DNA of 64,000 nt from Lysinibacillus antri (lineage in GTDB: Bacteria; Bacillota; Bacilli; Bacillales_A; Planococcaceae), in the NCBI RefSeq assembly GCF_003977595.1, contig NZ_RYYR01000009.1:100110-164109 (forward strand), read 5' to 3'. This document shows, one piece after another, positions 1 through 8,398 of this stretch. A model generated the notes under the pieces. It made no database searches. It was not told where the DNA came from and worked only from the letters and a program-made list of their open reading frames with translations. The position numbers and the translations under genes are program-made. The first letter of the stretch is position 1. Each line of letters opens with the position of its first letter.

Positions 1-486
1 TTTAATAGAAGAACGAGAAATCTCATCACATTCGCGTTCATAATCTTTAATTAAAATAATGTGCTTACGCATTGAAAGTAAATCTTTTTTGTTTAATAAA
101 TCTGTTGCTGATACAATTTCATCCGCACTTTTAGAAATAAAATCTAAAAATTTTCTCATGGACTCATCAATGTCTATAAAAGAGAACATTTCGAAATGTG
201 CGAAACAATGTTCAGCTCCATCTAAAACATCATCCATTTTATTAGCTAATGCTAAAATGTCTTCACGTTCAATTGGTGTCATAAATGATTTGTTTAACAT
301 AACAATCAATTCGTGAATTAATTTATCCCCGCCAGTTTCGTACTGCTTCATTTTAATACTTAGCTCTTTTAAGTCAGCAACAGTCTCGATACGGTAGTCT
401 CTTGCAAAATGAACCGCTTCTCGCATATTTTCTGCAATTTTGTGTAGAGATTCGAAAAATGGATCTGTTTTTCTTGAGTTAAACAT
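1..486 (-). CDS. DUF47 / PhoU-like Pit accessory protein (C-terminus cut by window edge)
   Basis: The minus strand is open from an ATG at 486 to base 1 (162 codons, no stop), so the C-terminus lies outside the window. The product begins MFNSRKTDPFFESLHKIAEN and is rich in long amphipathic helices, as in the DUF47 family (about 205 residues), which resembles PhoU. Family members usually sit directly upstream of a low-affinity Pit phosphate transporter and are thought to control it; that partner would lie beyond the left edge. A strong ribosome site (AGGGGGC) precedes the ATG, which decides the start. The family call is from recognition of the helical pattern and the N-terminal motif; the phosphate link is family knowledge. 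Confidence 0.8.
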   Translation of the reverse strand, partial: MFNSRKTDPFFESLHKIAENMREAVHFARDYRIETVADLKELSIKMKQYETGGDKLIHELIVMLNKSFMTPIEREDILALANKMDDVLDGAEHCFAHFEMFSFIDIDESMRKFLDFISKSADEIVSATDLLNKKDLLSMRKHIILIKDYERECDEISRSSIK

Positions 487-743
487 GGAATTGCCCCCTG
501 ATATACGTATAATTTTAATTTTTTTAAAATGTAAATTAAAACCTCAATCATCATAACAAAATATTTTAAAAAACGACATAAAATATGAATTGCTTATTAC
601 AAAATTTACATTCCTGTAATATTTAAATAGCCTTATTTTCTGCTTGAGCTAAAATGCGATAAAAAACGAAAAAGCAACTATACTAAAAGGGTGTAATCCC
701 TAATTAATATACTTGCCCATTGCGTGAGATTTATGAAAGGAAA

Positions 744-1904
744 TTATAAATAGTCTTTAAGTTCGTTTTGTAGAAATGGTTTAGCAGATAAAAATTGAAT
801 AAAGTTATCATATCTTATTCGTTGTTCAGCTGTTGGTTTCTTGCCAGTGTAATAAGCTCTAATTAGTATGTTTTTTGGTGTATGTTCAATATCAATAAAC
901 TCTAACAATTGTGTATCGTAGCCAACCAAAGTTAATAGTTCTGCTCGAATAGAATCTGTTGCAAGTGACGCAAACCGTTCTTTGATCAGTCCGTGTTGGC
1001 TCATTATTTCTAATGAAGGTGCGTTTAGCTGTCTATTCAACTCATGCTGACAACAAGGAACACTTAAGATGACTTTCGCTCCCCATTTGACGGCATGTGC
1101 TAAGGCCATATCTGTTGCTACATCACATGCATGTAAAGTGACAACCATGTCCACTGCCGATTCTTCATTATAGTCGTTAATATCACCTACTAAGAATTCT
1201 AAATTGTCATATCGTAAGTCTTTTGCAATTTCGTTACATTCTTCGATGACTTCTTTTTTTAAATCTAGCCCAGTCACTCGAATATCTAACCCTTTCTCGA
1301 CCTTTAAATAATGGTAAAGTGCAAAGGTTAAATAGGATTTTCCAGACCCGAAATCTAATATGCGTATTTGACGATCTTTTGGTAAGTGTGAAAGCGAATC
1401 ATTGATAAATTCTACAAAGCGATTGATTTGACGAAACTTATCGTACTTTTGTTTTTTAACCTTTCCTTCATCCGTTTGTACACCGAGGCGAATAAGAAAA
1501 GGATAGGGTATCGAATCATCAAGCAAATATTGTTTTTTTCGATTGTGGGATAAATTAACTTCCTTAGTGGATTCAGCTTTTGTTTCTTTCCAAAGCACTT
1601 TATTTTTTTTTGAAAGTTGAACTTGTATTGATTCATTCACAAATTGCGCATGAATTTGGCGAAACTGTTGTAATAATATATCAAAGGTGTGTGTAAATTC
1701 TTCTACAATAATATTTTCGTGCTTTAAGATCCGTTCATACTGATATTCAATTTGAATATGATAAGTCCCTTTTAATTCGATTGGTTTTAGTTTGATCCGC
1801 TTAATTTCATTGGACTTTTGTCTTGGTTGACTAATTGTTGCGTTTATTAGTTGTTTGTTCTCAATCCGGTTAAGAAACTCTTCCTTCATTTTTTCAAAAT
1901 CCAT
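744..1904 (-). CDS. class I SAM-dependent methyltransferase
   Basis: The 386-residue product carries a methyltransferase domain in its second half. The SAM-binding motif I is visible as LDFGSGKS around residues 183-190. An acidic ribose-binding residue follows in VTGLDLKKE. A later VTLHACDVATD segment and SVPCCQHELN resemble the Methyltransf_32 group, whose members are suspected RNA methyltransferases. The N-terminal ~130 residues match no domain I recognise and may bind the substrate. It stands alone: the upstream neighbour putP is divergent and the next minus-strand gene is separate. The substrate cannot be told from the sequence. Confidence 0.75.
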   Translation of the reverse strand: MDFEKMKEEFLNRIENKQLINATISQPRQKSNEIKRIKLKPIELKGTYHIQIEYQYERILKHENIIVEEFTHTFDILLQQFRQIHAQFVNESIQVQLSKKNKVLWKETKAESTKEVNLSHNRKKQYLLDDSIPYPFLIRLGVQTDEGKVKKQKYDKFRQINRFVEFINDSLSHLPKDRQIRILDFGSGKSYLTFALYHYLKVEKGLDIRVTGLDLKKEVIEECNEIAKDLRYDNLEFLVGDINDYNEESAVDMVVTLHACDVATDMALAHAVKWGAKVILSVPCCQHELNRQLNAPSLEIMSQHGLIKERFASLATDSIRAELLTLVGYDTQLLEFIDIEHTPKNILIRAYYTGKKPTAEQRIRYDNFIQFLSAKPFLQNELKDYL

Positions 1905-2058
1905 TATAATCCGCCTTTTTATTCATTTTTGGCATAAGTTTAACATAGGAACAAATTAATGTGTTAATGACTAGTGTGTATTAATTGTATGACTATTAAG
2001 AATAATATAATAATAAAACTATTCCAAAAACTTAATTTCTAAAAAATACTAGATTACT

Positions 2059-2086
2059 TTGTGACAAATTTGTGATAAATTATACA
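2059..2086 (+). promoter_or_regulatory. putP promoter
   Basis: TTGTGA and TATACA are separated by 16 bases, about 95 bases before the putP start codon. The -35 lies in a near-direct repeat (TTTGTGACAAA then TTTGTGATAAA). The match to consensus is fair, so this is a prediction. Confidence 0.45.
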
Positions 2087-2148
2087 CAAGTGGTACTAGT
2101 ATTTTAGTCAACTTAGGGGAATTCTAGATAAGTCACTATACCATTAAA

Positions 2149-2162
2149 ATAAAACGCTTACA
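2149..2162 (+). promoter_or_regulatory. candidate CcpA cre site in the putP leader
   Basis: ATAAAACGCTTACA matches the cre consensus TGWNANCGNTNWCA except at the first two positions. It lies between the predicted promoter and the putP ribosome site, where CcpA could block elongation. Carbon catabolite control of a proline carrier would be plausible. The motif is degenerate and could be chance. Confidence 0.3.
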
Positions 2163-2179
2163 TCAAGGGGGATGACAAC

Positions 2180-3667
2180 ATGTCAGATTACAGTTTTCAG
2201 TTATTAGCAATCGTCATTTATATGCTAGCTATGATTATTATTGGTTGGTATGCATATAAAAGAACGACAAACCTTAATGATTACATGTTAGGTGGACGAG
2301 ATTTAGGACCAGCCGTTACAGCATTAAGTGCTGGGGCAGCCGATATGTCCGGATGGTTGTTAATGGGTCTACCGGGTGCAATTTATGCAGCAGGAATCGT
2401 AGAAGCATGGATTGCAATCGGGTTAACAGTAGGTGCTTGGTTAAACTGGTTATTAGTAGCTCCACGCTTACGTGTTTATACACAAGTGTCGAAAAATTCA
2501 ATCACGATTCCAAGTTTTTTAGATAACCGTTTACGAGATAATACGAAATTAATACGAATCGTATCAGGAATCGTTATTTTAGTCTTCTTTACTTTCTATG
2601 TATCATCAGGTATGGTTTCAGGCGGTAAATTCTTTGAAAGTTCATTTGGATTTGATTATCATACAGGTTTATTACTTGTAGCAGTCGTTACAGTTGGGTA
2701 TACATTATTTGGTGGTTTCCTTGCCGTTAGTTACACCGACTTCTTGCAAGGGTTAATTATGTTCTTAGCTTTAGTATTAGTTCCTGCAATTGGTATCTTC
2801 TTTACAGGTGGTATTGGCGAAACAATTGATTCAATTAAAGCAGTAAGTCCAGAACATTTTAGCTTATTCGCTTCAACAGCTACAGTTGCGGGTGTTGTAT
2901 CATCTGTTGCGTGGGGTCTGGGGTATTTTGGACAACCTCATATTATCGTACGTTTTATGGCCATTAAATCGGTGAAAGAAACAAAACAAGCGCGCCGTAT
3001 TGGGATTGGCTGGATGATTTTAAGTTTAGTTGGAGCAATGGGTACAGCTTTAGTTGGTTTAGCATACTTCCAACAAACAGGGCAAACAATTGAAGATCCT
3101 GAAACAATCTTTATTGTAATGGGGAAAATCTTATTCCACCCATTTATTGCAGGGATTATGTTAGCAGCAATTTTAGCAGCAGTAATGAGTACCATTTCAT
3201 CTCAATTAATTGTTACTTCTTCAGCTTTAATAGAAGATATGTACAAAGCGTTATTTAAAAAAGATGCATCAGATAAACATTATGTAATGGCTGGACGTCT
3301 TGCGGTTCTAGTTGTGGCAGTGATTGCAGCAATTTTAGGATGGAACCCAAATAGTTCGATTTTAGATTTAGTTGGATTTGCATGGGCTGGATTTGGTGCA
3401 GCTTTTGGACCAACAATTTTACTTGCATTATACTGGAGAAAGTTAACAAATGTTGGTGCTCTTACAGGGATGATTGCAGGTGCTGTACTAGCATTTATTT
3501 GGGGACAAAGTGAAACATTGTCAGGTATGTTATATGAAATCGTTCCTGGTTTCTTAATTAACTTAATTGTTACAGTTATAGTAAGTTTAATCACATTCAA
3601 ACCAAATAAAGAAATTGAACAAGAGTTTAATGAAACATTAGACCTGTTAAAATCAGAAAGAGAATAG
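2180..3667 (+). CDS. putP: sodium/proline symporter PutP
   Basis: The 495-residue product is a sodium:solute symporter (SSF) family membrane protein with about 13 hydrophobic segments. The N-terminus (SFQLLAIVIYMLAMIIIGWY, then NDYMLGGRDLGP) and the ALSAGAADMSGWLLMGLPGA segment are typical of PutP/OpuE proline carriers. It imports L-proline with sodium, for nutrition or osmoprotection; which of the two cannot be decided because no put catabolic genes are adjacent. A good ribosome site (AAGGGGGATG) sets the ATG start. It is a single-gene unit with its own terminator. Confidence 0.92.
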   Translation: MSDYSFQLLAIVIYMLAMIIIGWYAYKRTTNLNDYMLGGRDLGPAVTALSAGAADMSGWLLMGLPGAIYAAGIVEAWIAIGLTVGAWLNWLLVAPRLRVYTQVSKNSITIPSFLDNRLRDNTKLIRIVSGIVILVFFTFYVSSGMVSGGKFFESSFGFDYHTGLLLVAVVTVGYTLFGGFLAVSYTDFLQGLIMFLALVLVPAIGIFFTGGIGETIDSIKAVSPEHFSLFASTATVAGVVSSVAWGLGYFGQPHIIVRFMAIKSVKETKQARRIGIGWMILSLVGAMGTALVGLAYFQQTGQTIEDPETIFIVMGKILFHPFIAGIMLAAILAAVMSTISSQLIVTSSALIEDMYKALFKKDASDKHYVMAGRLAVLVVAVIAAILGWNPNSSILDLVGFAWAGFGAAFGPTILLALYWRKLTNVGALTGMIAGAVLAFIWGQSETLSGMLYEIVPGFLINLIVTVIVSLITFKPNKEIEQEFNETLDLLKSERE

Positions 3668-3679
3668 AAAATTTTTAAG

Positions 3680-3709
3680 CCCTCAAGCATTTCTTGTTTG
3701 AGGGTTTTT
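3680..3709 (+). terminator. putP terminator
   Basis: Inverted repeat CCCTCAA...TTGAGGG with a short loop, followed by a run of T, immediately after the putP stop codon. Confidence 0.85.
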
Positions 3710-3752
3710 ACCTTTAAGAAAGTATAGATGTTCGGACTTTCGCATTTTTTAG

Positions 3753-3956
3753 TGTCTAGCTACAGCGGCTAGCTCCTCGAAAACTTCAACTTTCTCCTAC
3801 GCATGCAAGCATGCTTGTCGGAAGTTTCCGAAGTACATGGATGTACGAGTGTCGACAATGTCACAAAGGCACTTTGCGACGAGTAATCGCAGGAGCACCG
3901 ATGTGACGTTTTTGTCGACCGTTTTTTTCGGAGCTGGGTGAGCCGCTTTCGCATTT
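3753..3956 (+). repeat. dispersed long-hairpin repeat, full copy A
   Basis: About 200 noncoding bases fill most of the gap before hflX. The left end (TCTAGCTACAGCGGCTAGCT) and right end (GGAGCTGGGTGAGCCGCTTT) are imperfect inverted repeats of each other. Inside, arms around 3851-3864 and 3902-3919 (GTCGACAATGTCAC and its near complement) form a second hairpin, and CGCATGCAAGCATGCTTGTC is shared, in reverse orientation, with the copy at 17282. A piece like another right end (CTTTCGCATTTT) lies just before it at about 3737-3749, suggesting nested or tandem copies. There is no open reading frame, so if mobile it would depend on an enzyme in trans. Confidence 0.75.
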
Positions 3957-4029
3957 CTGATTATATGAACGGATATAATATATGGTACGATGATTGAAGC
4001 AAAACCCTAATGTTGAGGGAGGAATGATT

Positions 4030-5316
4030 TTGAGTAATATGAAAGAAGTAGAAATTATCATTGAAAAAGCAATATTAGTAGGCGTGAACTTAGGAAGTGA
4101 TTCAAACTTTAACTATTCTATGGAAGAATTAGCAAGTTTAGCTGAAGCGCTTGATGTAGAAGTGGTTGGGCAAGTAACCCAAAATCTTGACCGGGTAAAT
4201 CCTTCACATTATGTAGGGACAGGGAAAATTGAGGAAATAAAAAATTACATCGATGGCATTGATGCCAATTTGGTGATATTTAATGATGAGTTATCACCTT
4301 CTCAAATTCGAAATCTTGAACATGATTTAGAATGTAAAGTAATTGACCGTACAATGTTAATTTTAGATATTTTCGATCGCCGTGCACAAACAAAAGAGGC
4401 ACAAATGCAAGTGGAATTGGCACAGCTTCAATATATGCTACCTCGACTAGTGGGCTTACATGCATCTTTATCGCGTCAAGGTGGTGGTACTGGTGGCGGA
4501 TTTAGAAACCGTGGTGCCGGTGAAACGAAGCTGGAATTAGATCGCCGAAAAATTGAAGATCAAATCGCGAAATTAAGAAAAGATCTTGAAAATGTGAAAG
4601 AACAACGCGAAACACAACGAAAAAAACGACGCAAAAATGCAATTCCAGTTGTCTCTTTAGTAGGTTATACGAACGCAGGGAAATCAACCATATTAAATCG
4701 ACTGCTTCGTAAAATTGGACAAGAGGATAATAAAAAGGTGCTCGAAAAGGACATGCTCTTTGCGACGTTAGATACATCCGTAAGAAGTATTGAATTGCCA
4801 GATAAAAAGACGTTTCTTTTAACAGATACAGTTGGATTTGTTAGTAAACTGCCTCACCATTTAGTAAAAGCTTTCCGTTCAACATTGGAAGAGGCAAAAA
4901 ATGCGGACCTATTACTACATGTAGTGGATGTATCCAACGAACAATACCGTTTTATGATGGATGTAACTAATAAAACATTAACGGAAGTCGGTATTGAAGG
5001 TATTCCAACGATTTATATTTATAATAAATCCGACTTAGCAGAAGTAAAATATCCGTTAGTGAGTGGGGATAATATTTGGATATCCGCTCAAAATGGACAG
5101 GGATTAGACGAGCTCATTGAAATCATTCGACAACATATCTTTTCAAACTATGTGACGTGCGATATGTTAATCCCTTTTGATAAAGGCGATATTGTTGCAT
5201 ACTTAAATGCCAATGCATTAGTAAAAGAAACGGATTATGAAGAACACGGAACGAAACTGACAGTGGAACTTAAAGATGCCGATTTAAAAAAGTTCGAACA
5301 GTATGTAATAAAATAA
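4030..5316 (+). CDS. hflX: ribosome-associated GTPase HflX
   Basis: The product (about 428 residues) is HflX, a GTPase that splits stalled or stress-inactivated 70S ribosomes. The N-terminal HflX domain includes HYVGTGKIEEI and ends in the glycine-rich GGGTGGGFRNRGAGET linker. The GTPase domain follows, with P-loop GYTNAGKST near residue 212, DTVGF and YNKSD. I chose the TTG at 4030 because GAGGGAGGA (4015-4023) lies six bases before it. ATG at 4024 is too close to that site, and ATG at 4039 is a further option. It is monocistronic, preceded by a repeat element and followed by a terminator. Confidence 0.93.
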   Translation: MSNMKEVEIIIEKAILVGVNLGSDSNFNYSMEELASLAEALDVEVVGQVTQNLDRVNPSHYVGTGKIEEIKNYIDGIDANLVIFNDELSPSQIRNLEHDLECKVIDRTMLILDIFDRRAQTKEAQMQVELAQLQYMLPRLVGLHASLSRQGGGTGGGFRNRGAGETKLELDRRKIEDQIAKLRKDLENVKEQRETQRKKRRKNAIPVVSLVGYTNAGKSTILNRLLRKIGQEDNKKVLEKDMLFATLDTSVRSIELPDKKTFLLTDTVGFVSKLPHHLVKAFRSTLEEAKNADLLLHVVDVSNEQYRFMMDVTNKTLTEVGIEGIPTIYIYNKSDLAEVKYPLVSGDNIWISAQNGQGLDELIEIIRQHIFSNYVTCDMLIPFDKGDIVAYLNANALVKETDYEEHGTKLTVELKDADLKKFEQYVIK

Positions 5317-5322
5317 TGATTG

Positions 5323-5359
5323 TAGGTAACGATGAATATGTCGTTGCCTATTTTTTTTT
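5323..5359 (+). terminator. hflX terminator
   Basis: AGGTAACGA pairs with TCGTTGCCT across an eight-base loop and is followed by nine T residues. Confidence 0.85.
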
Positions 5360-5415
5360 GGTACCTGGCACTCAAACAATTACTAATATTCAGAATTGTT
5401 TGAGTGCCAGGCACC
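5360..5415. repeat. GTGCCAGGCAC hairpin repeat, copy 1
   Basis: Two 22-base arms (5360-5381 and 5394-5415) are complementary except for one A/C mismatch, with a 12-base loop. Each arm contains a TGGCAC/GTGCCA core. A related element lies at 8209-8264, so this is a dispersed family and not simply a terminator. It starts right after the hflX terminator T-tract. The rest of this gap (5416-5637) holds the dtpT promoter region. Confidence 0.75.
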
Positions 5416-5521
5416 ACCAATCGAACTAAATTATATTGATATAGGTTATTCCTCGCTCCCCCCATATAGAAATGTTAGAAAATAATGAACAAAGGGAAAT
5501 TTTGAACTTCTCGATAATATA

Positions 5522-5550
5522 TTGAAAAAGTGTTCGTAATGCTTTATTGT
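5522..5550 (+). promoter_or_regulatory. dtpT promoter
   Basis: TTGAAA and TATTGT are separated by 17 bases, about 90 bases before the dtpT start codon. Confidence 0.5.
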
Positions 5551-5565
5551 AATGAAGTGTAATCG

Positions 5566-5601
5566 TCAGACAACTGACATCTCGTAAATTGTCTGAAAAC
5601 A
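5566..5601 (+). promoter_or_regulatory. inverted repeat with candidate CodY box, dtpT leader
   Basis: TCAGACAA (5566-5573) and TTGTCTGA (5589-5596) form a perfect inverted repeat. The right arm overlaps AATTGTCTGAAAACA (5587-5601), which matches 12 of 15 positions of the CodY consensus AATTTTCWGAAAATT. Repression of a peptide carrier by CodY in rich medium would fit known CodY biology. Binding is inferred. Confidence 0.4.
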
Positions 5602-5637
5602 TGAAAAATAAATCAAAATGAAACGAGGGGGATTTAC

Positions 5638-7125
5638 ATGTACAATAAGGATAAAATTGTAAAATCTGTTCCTCAAAAAGGATTCTTTGGGCATCCCAAA
5701 GGATTATTTACACTGTTCTTTACAGAGTTTTGGGAACGTTTTTCATACTATGGAATGCGTGCCATTCTTCTTTTCTATATGTACTACGAATTACATGATG
5801 GAGGTCTTGGGCTAGATCAAGGAACCGCCAATTCAATCATGGCCATTTATGGATCATTAGTATATATGTCAGGTGTAATTGGTGGATGGTTTGCAGACCG
5901 TGTTTGGGGAACACGTAAGACCGTATTTTACGGCGGAGTTCTAATTATGATAGGTCATATTATTCTAGCTTTACCACTTGCCTTTACAGGATTATTAATT
6001 TCTATGCTATTTATCATTATCGGGACAGGCCTATTAAAATCAAACGTATCCACGATTGTTGGTGATATGTATGCAGAAAATGATAATCGTCGCGATTCAG
6101 GTTTTAGCATTTTCTATATGGGGATTAACATGGGTGCATTTTTAGCTCCATTCGTCGTAGGGACAATTGGAGAAGAAATTAGCTTCCATTTAGGCTTTGG
6201 TGTAGCTGCTATCGGGATGTTCATTGGTTTAATTGTGTATTACGTGACACAAAAGAAAAACCTTGGATTAGCAGGTATTGAAGTTCCGAATCCAATGAAT
6301 GCACAAGAGAAAAAGAAAGCCATCCGAAATTTCTCATTAGGGATTATAGCAATTTTAGTTGTAGGAGGTATTTTATACACTACCGATAATTTAACGATGG
6401 CGATCTTTAGTTTAATTATCACAACGCTTGGTGTATTAATACCAACCATCTTCTTTATCGTCATGTATCGTAGTCCAAAGACTAATAAGGATGAAAAATC
6501 GAGATTGCTTGCGTATATTCCATTATTCATTGCTGCAGTTATGTTCTGGGCAATTCAAGAGCAGGGCGCAACGATCTTAGCAACATATGCGGATACGCGA
6601 ACAGATTTAACGGTGGGATCGGTAGAACTTAAAGCATCTTGGTTCCAATCATTAAACCCATTATTTATTATCATGTTTGCGCCATTATTTGCTTGGATTT
6701 GGTTACGTCTTGGGAATAAACAACCGTCAACACCAAAGAAATTTGCGATTTCCTTATTTTTTGCTGGGGCATCGTTTTTAGTAATGATTATTCCCGCACA
6801 AATGTCAGGTGGAACAGAACTTGTTAGCCCATGGTGGTTGGTACTTTCATTCTTCCTTGTTGTAGTAGGGGAATTGCTACTATCTCCAGTTGGTTTATCG
6901 GCAACAACGAAACTAGCACCAGCTGCTTTTGCTGCACAAACAATGTCATTATGGTTCTTAACAAGTGCAGCTGCTCAGGCAATCAATGCACAACTTGTTC
7001 GAATTTATGAAGCAGTATCGGAAATTACGTATTTCGGTACACTTGGAGCAATTTCCATTGTACTAGGTATCATCTTATTAGTAATCACGCCGATTATTTC
7101 AAAAGCAATGCGCGGAGTAAATTAA
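5638..7125 (+). CDS. dtpT: POT-family di-/tripeptide:proton symporter
   Basis: The 495-residue product has about 14 hydrophobic segments and the POT signature TEFWERFSYYG (residues 30-40), containing the ExxERFxYY proton-coupling motif. The PTR2 segment FYMGINMGAF lies near residue 160. These mark a DtpT/YclF-type importer of di- and tripeptides in the plasma membrane. Length is normal for the bacterial family. The start is set by GAGGGGG eight bases before the ATG. It is a single-gene unit with its own promoter, a possible CodY site and a terminator. Confidence 0.92.
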   Translation: MYNKDKIVKSVPQKGFFGHPKGLFTLFFTEFWERFSYYGMRAILLFYMYYELHDGGLGLDQGTANSIMAIYGSLVYMSGVIGGWFADRVWGTRKTVFYGGVLIMIGHIILALPLAFTGLLISMLFIIIGTGLLKSNVSTIVGDMYAENDNRRDSGFSIFYMGINMGAFLAPFVVGTIGEEISFHLGFGVAAIGMFIGLIVYYVTQKKNLGLAGIEVPNPMNAQEKKKAIRNFSLGIIAILVVGGILYTTDNLTMAIFSLIITTLGVLIPTIFFIVMYRSPKTNKDEKSRLLAYIPLFIAAVMFWAIQEQGATILATYADTRTDLTVGSVELKASWFQSLNPLFIIMFAPLFAWIWLRLGNKQPSTPKKFAISLFFAGASFLVMIIPAQMSGGTELVSPWWLVLSFFLVVVGELLLSPVGLSATTKLAPAAFAAQTMSLWFLTSAAAQAINAQLVRIYEAVSEITYFGTLGAISIVLGIILLVITPIISKAMRGVN

Positions 7126-7131
7126 TAGTAG

Positions 7132-7162
7132 ACCGAAGTGAAGTGACGCACTTCGGTTTTTT
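7132..7162 (+). terminator. dtpT terminator
   Basis: ACCGAAGTG and CACTTCGGT form a nine-base stem, followed by six T residues. Confidence 0.88.
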
Positions 7163-7310
7163 ATTATCGTTTATATAAAACTAGTTATTCTGTCATGAAG
7201 GATAAGAGAAGGGGTAAGACTTAAGCATAAAATATTGAATGAAAGACACTTATTCAATTACTAATTCGTTAGATAATGGTACCCTTTAATCATGAAAGGA
7301 TGGGATAATA

Positions 7311-8174
7311 GTGAAAAAATGGTCAACAGTTTTACTAGCAACACTACTAGCATTAGTACTTGCAGCTTGTGGAGATAAGGCAGAACCACAAACGGGCACG
7401 AAAGAAGAAAATAAAAGTGAAGTTACATTAGAAGAAGTTTATAAAAAAGCAATGGAACGCCAAAATGAATTAGAAAGTGTAAGCGCTGATTTGAAGTTAG
7501 ATCAAACGTTAGCTTTTGGTTCAGGGGACGAAAGCTTTGATATGACATCTAAAAGTGAAATGAAAATGGATACAATTGTCGAGCCACTTTCGATGTATAT
7601 GAATGGAACAATGACAATGGTGGACCCTGAAACAGGAGAAGACGCAAATGTAGATATGGAAATGTACATGTCTGAGCAAGGTCTTTTCATGCATGATTCG
7701 GAATCGAAACAATGGATGAAGCTTCCTTCTGAACAATTCGACATGATTATTGGGCAAGCAGCAAATCAAGTCAATGCATCAGAACAATTGGAGCAACTAA
7801 AATCATTTATTGACGATTTTAAATTTGAACAAACAGATAGCGAATATATTTTAACGTTAGATGCTGCTAGTGAGAAGTTTAAAGAATATATGTTAGAACA
7901 AATGCAAGTAAACCAAATGTTAGGTTTACCAGAAGAAGAACAACAGTTACTAGATAACATGAACTATGAAGCAATTAGCTATGTGATCCACATTAATAAG
8001 GAAACTTATGATATTGCCAAAATGGATATGGTCATGGATGTGACGATTGATATTGAAGGGGAAGTGATGTCAATGTCAATGAATACAGACATTACCTTCA
8101 ATAACTTTAATGGGGTTAAAAATATCGTCGTTCCTCAAGAAGTAATCGATCAAGCGGTAGAAATTCAACAATAA
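7311..8174 (+). CDS. DUF6612-like lipoprotein
   Basis: The 287-residue product starts with a lipoprotein signal peptide; the lipobox LAAC places the lipidated cysteine at residue 20. After a short charged linker, the rest is predicted beta-rich with repeated acidic/Met segments (MKMDTIVEPLSMYMNGTMTM), like DUF6612 proteins, which share a LolA/LppX-like fold. It should sit on the outer face of the membrane; its ligand is unknown. The start is GTG, preceded by AAAGGATGGG. It lies alone before the iron-uptake operon, with no obvious shared control. Confidence 0.75.
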   Translation: MKKWSTVLLATLLALVLAACGDKAEPQTGTKEENKSEVTLEEVYKKAMERQNELESVSADLKLDQTLAFGSGDESFDMTSKSEMKMDTIVEPLSMYMNGTMTMVDPETGEDANVDMEMYMSEQGLFMHDSESKQWMKLPSEQFDMIIGQAANQVNASEQLEQLKSFIDDFKFEQTDSEYILTLDAASEKFKEYMLEQMQVNQMLGLPEEEQQLLDNMNYEAISYVIHINKETYDIAKMDMVMDVTIDIEGEVMSMSMNTDITFNNFNGVKNIVVPQEVIDQAVEIQQ

Positions 8175-8208
8175 TCCTGTAAACTCTCAATGGTAAAATC
8201 ATTTTTTT

Positions 8209-8264
8209 AGTGCCAGGCACCCGTACAATTCGGAATTTTACGAATTGTTTGAGTGCCAGGCACC
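8209..8264. repeat. GTGCCAGGCAC hairpin repeat, copy 2
   Basis: Right arm CGAATTGTTTGAGTGCCAGG (8241-8260) continues to 8264 and is nearly identical to the right arm at 5394-5415. The left arm (8210-8232) pairs with it over ACAATTCG and, with mismatches, over the GTGCC/GGCAC cores. The left core here reads GTGCCAGGCAC rather than its complement, so one arm has diverged or been replaced. It follows the lipoprotein gene without a separate T-tract. Confidence 0.7.
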
Positions 8265-8292
8265 GCTGTGATAAATGTTCTCACTTAGTTGT

Positions 8293-8320
8293 TGGACAGG
8301 GGCAAATCCTATGTTATAAT
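8293..8320 (+). promoter_or_regulatory. yclNOP promoter
   Basis: TGGACA and TATAAT are separated by 16 bases. The predicted start of transcription falls just before the Fur box at 8336. Confidence 0.7.
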
Positions 8321-8335
8321 GAAAATTGTAGCTAA

Positions 8336-8350
8336 TGATAATCATTTTCA
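8336..8350 (+). promoter_or_regulatory. Fur box ahead of yclN
   Basis: TGATAATCATTTTCA matches the 7-1-7 Fur consensus TGATAATNATTATCA at all but one fixed position. It lies immediately downstream of the -10, where bound Fur-Fe would block transcription of the permease/ATPase genes. Confidence 0.88.
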
Positions 8351-8398
8351 CTCTAAATTGTTATTACTATATAAATATGAAATTTATCGGGGATAAAA

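Noticed and set aside
1412..1636. 74-codon minus-strand frame inside the methyltransferase gene
   Set aside because: It overlaps a clear domain-bearing gene in another frame and resembles nothing.
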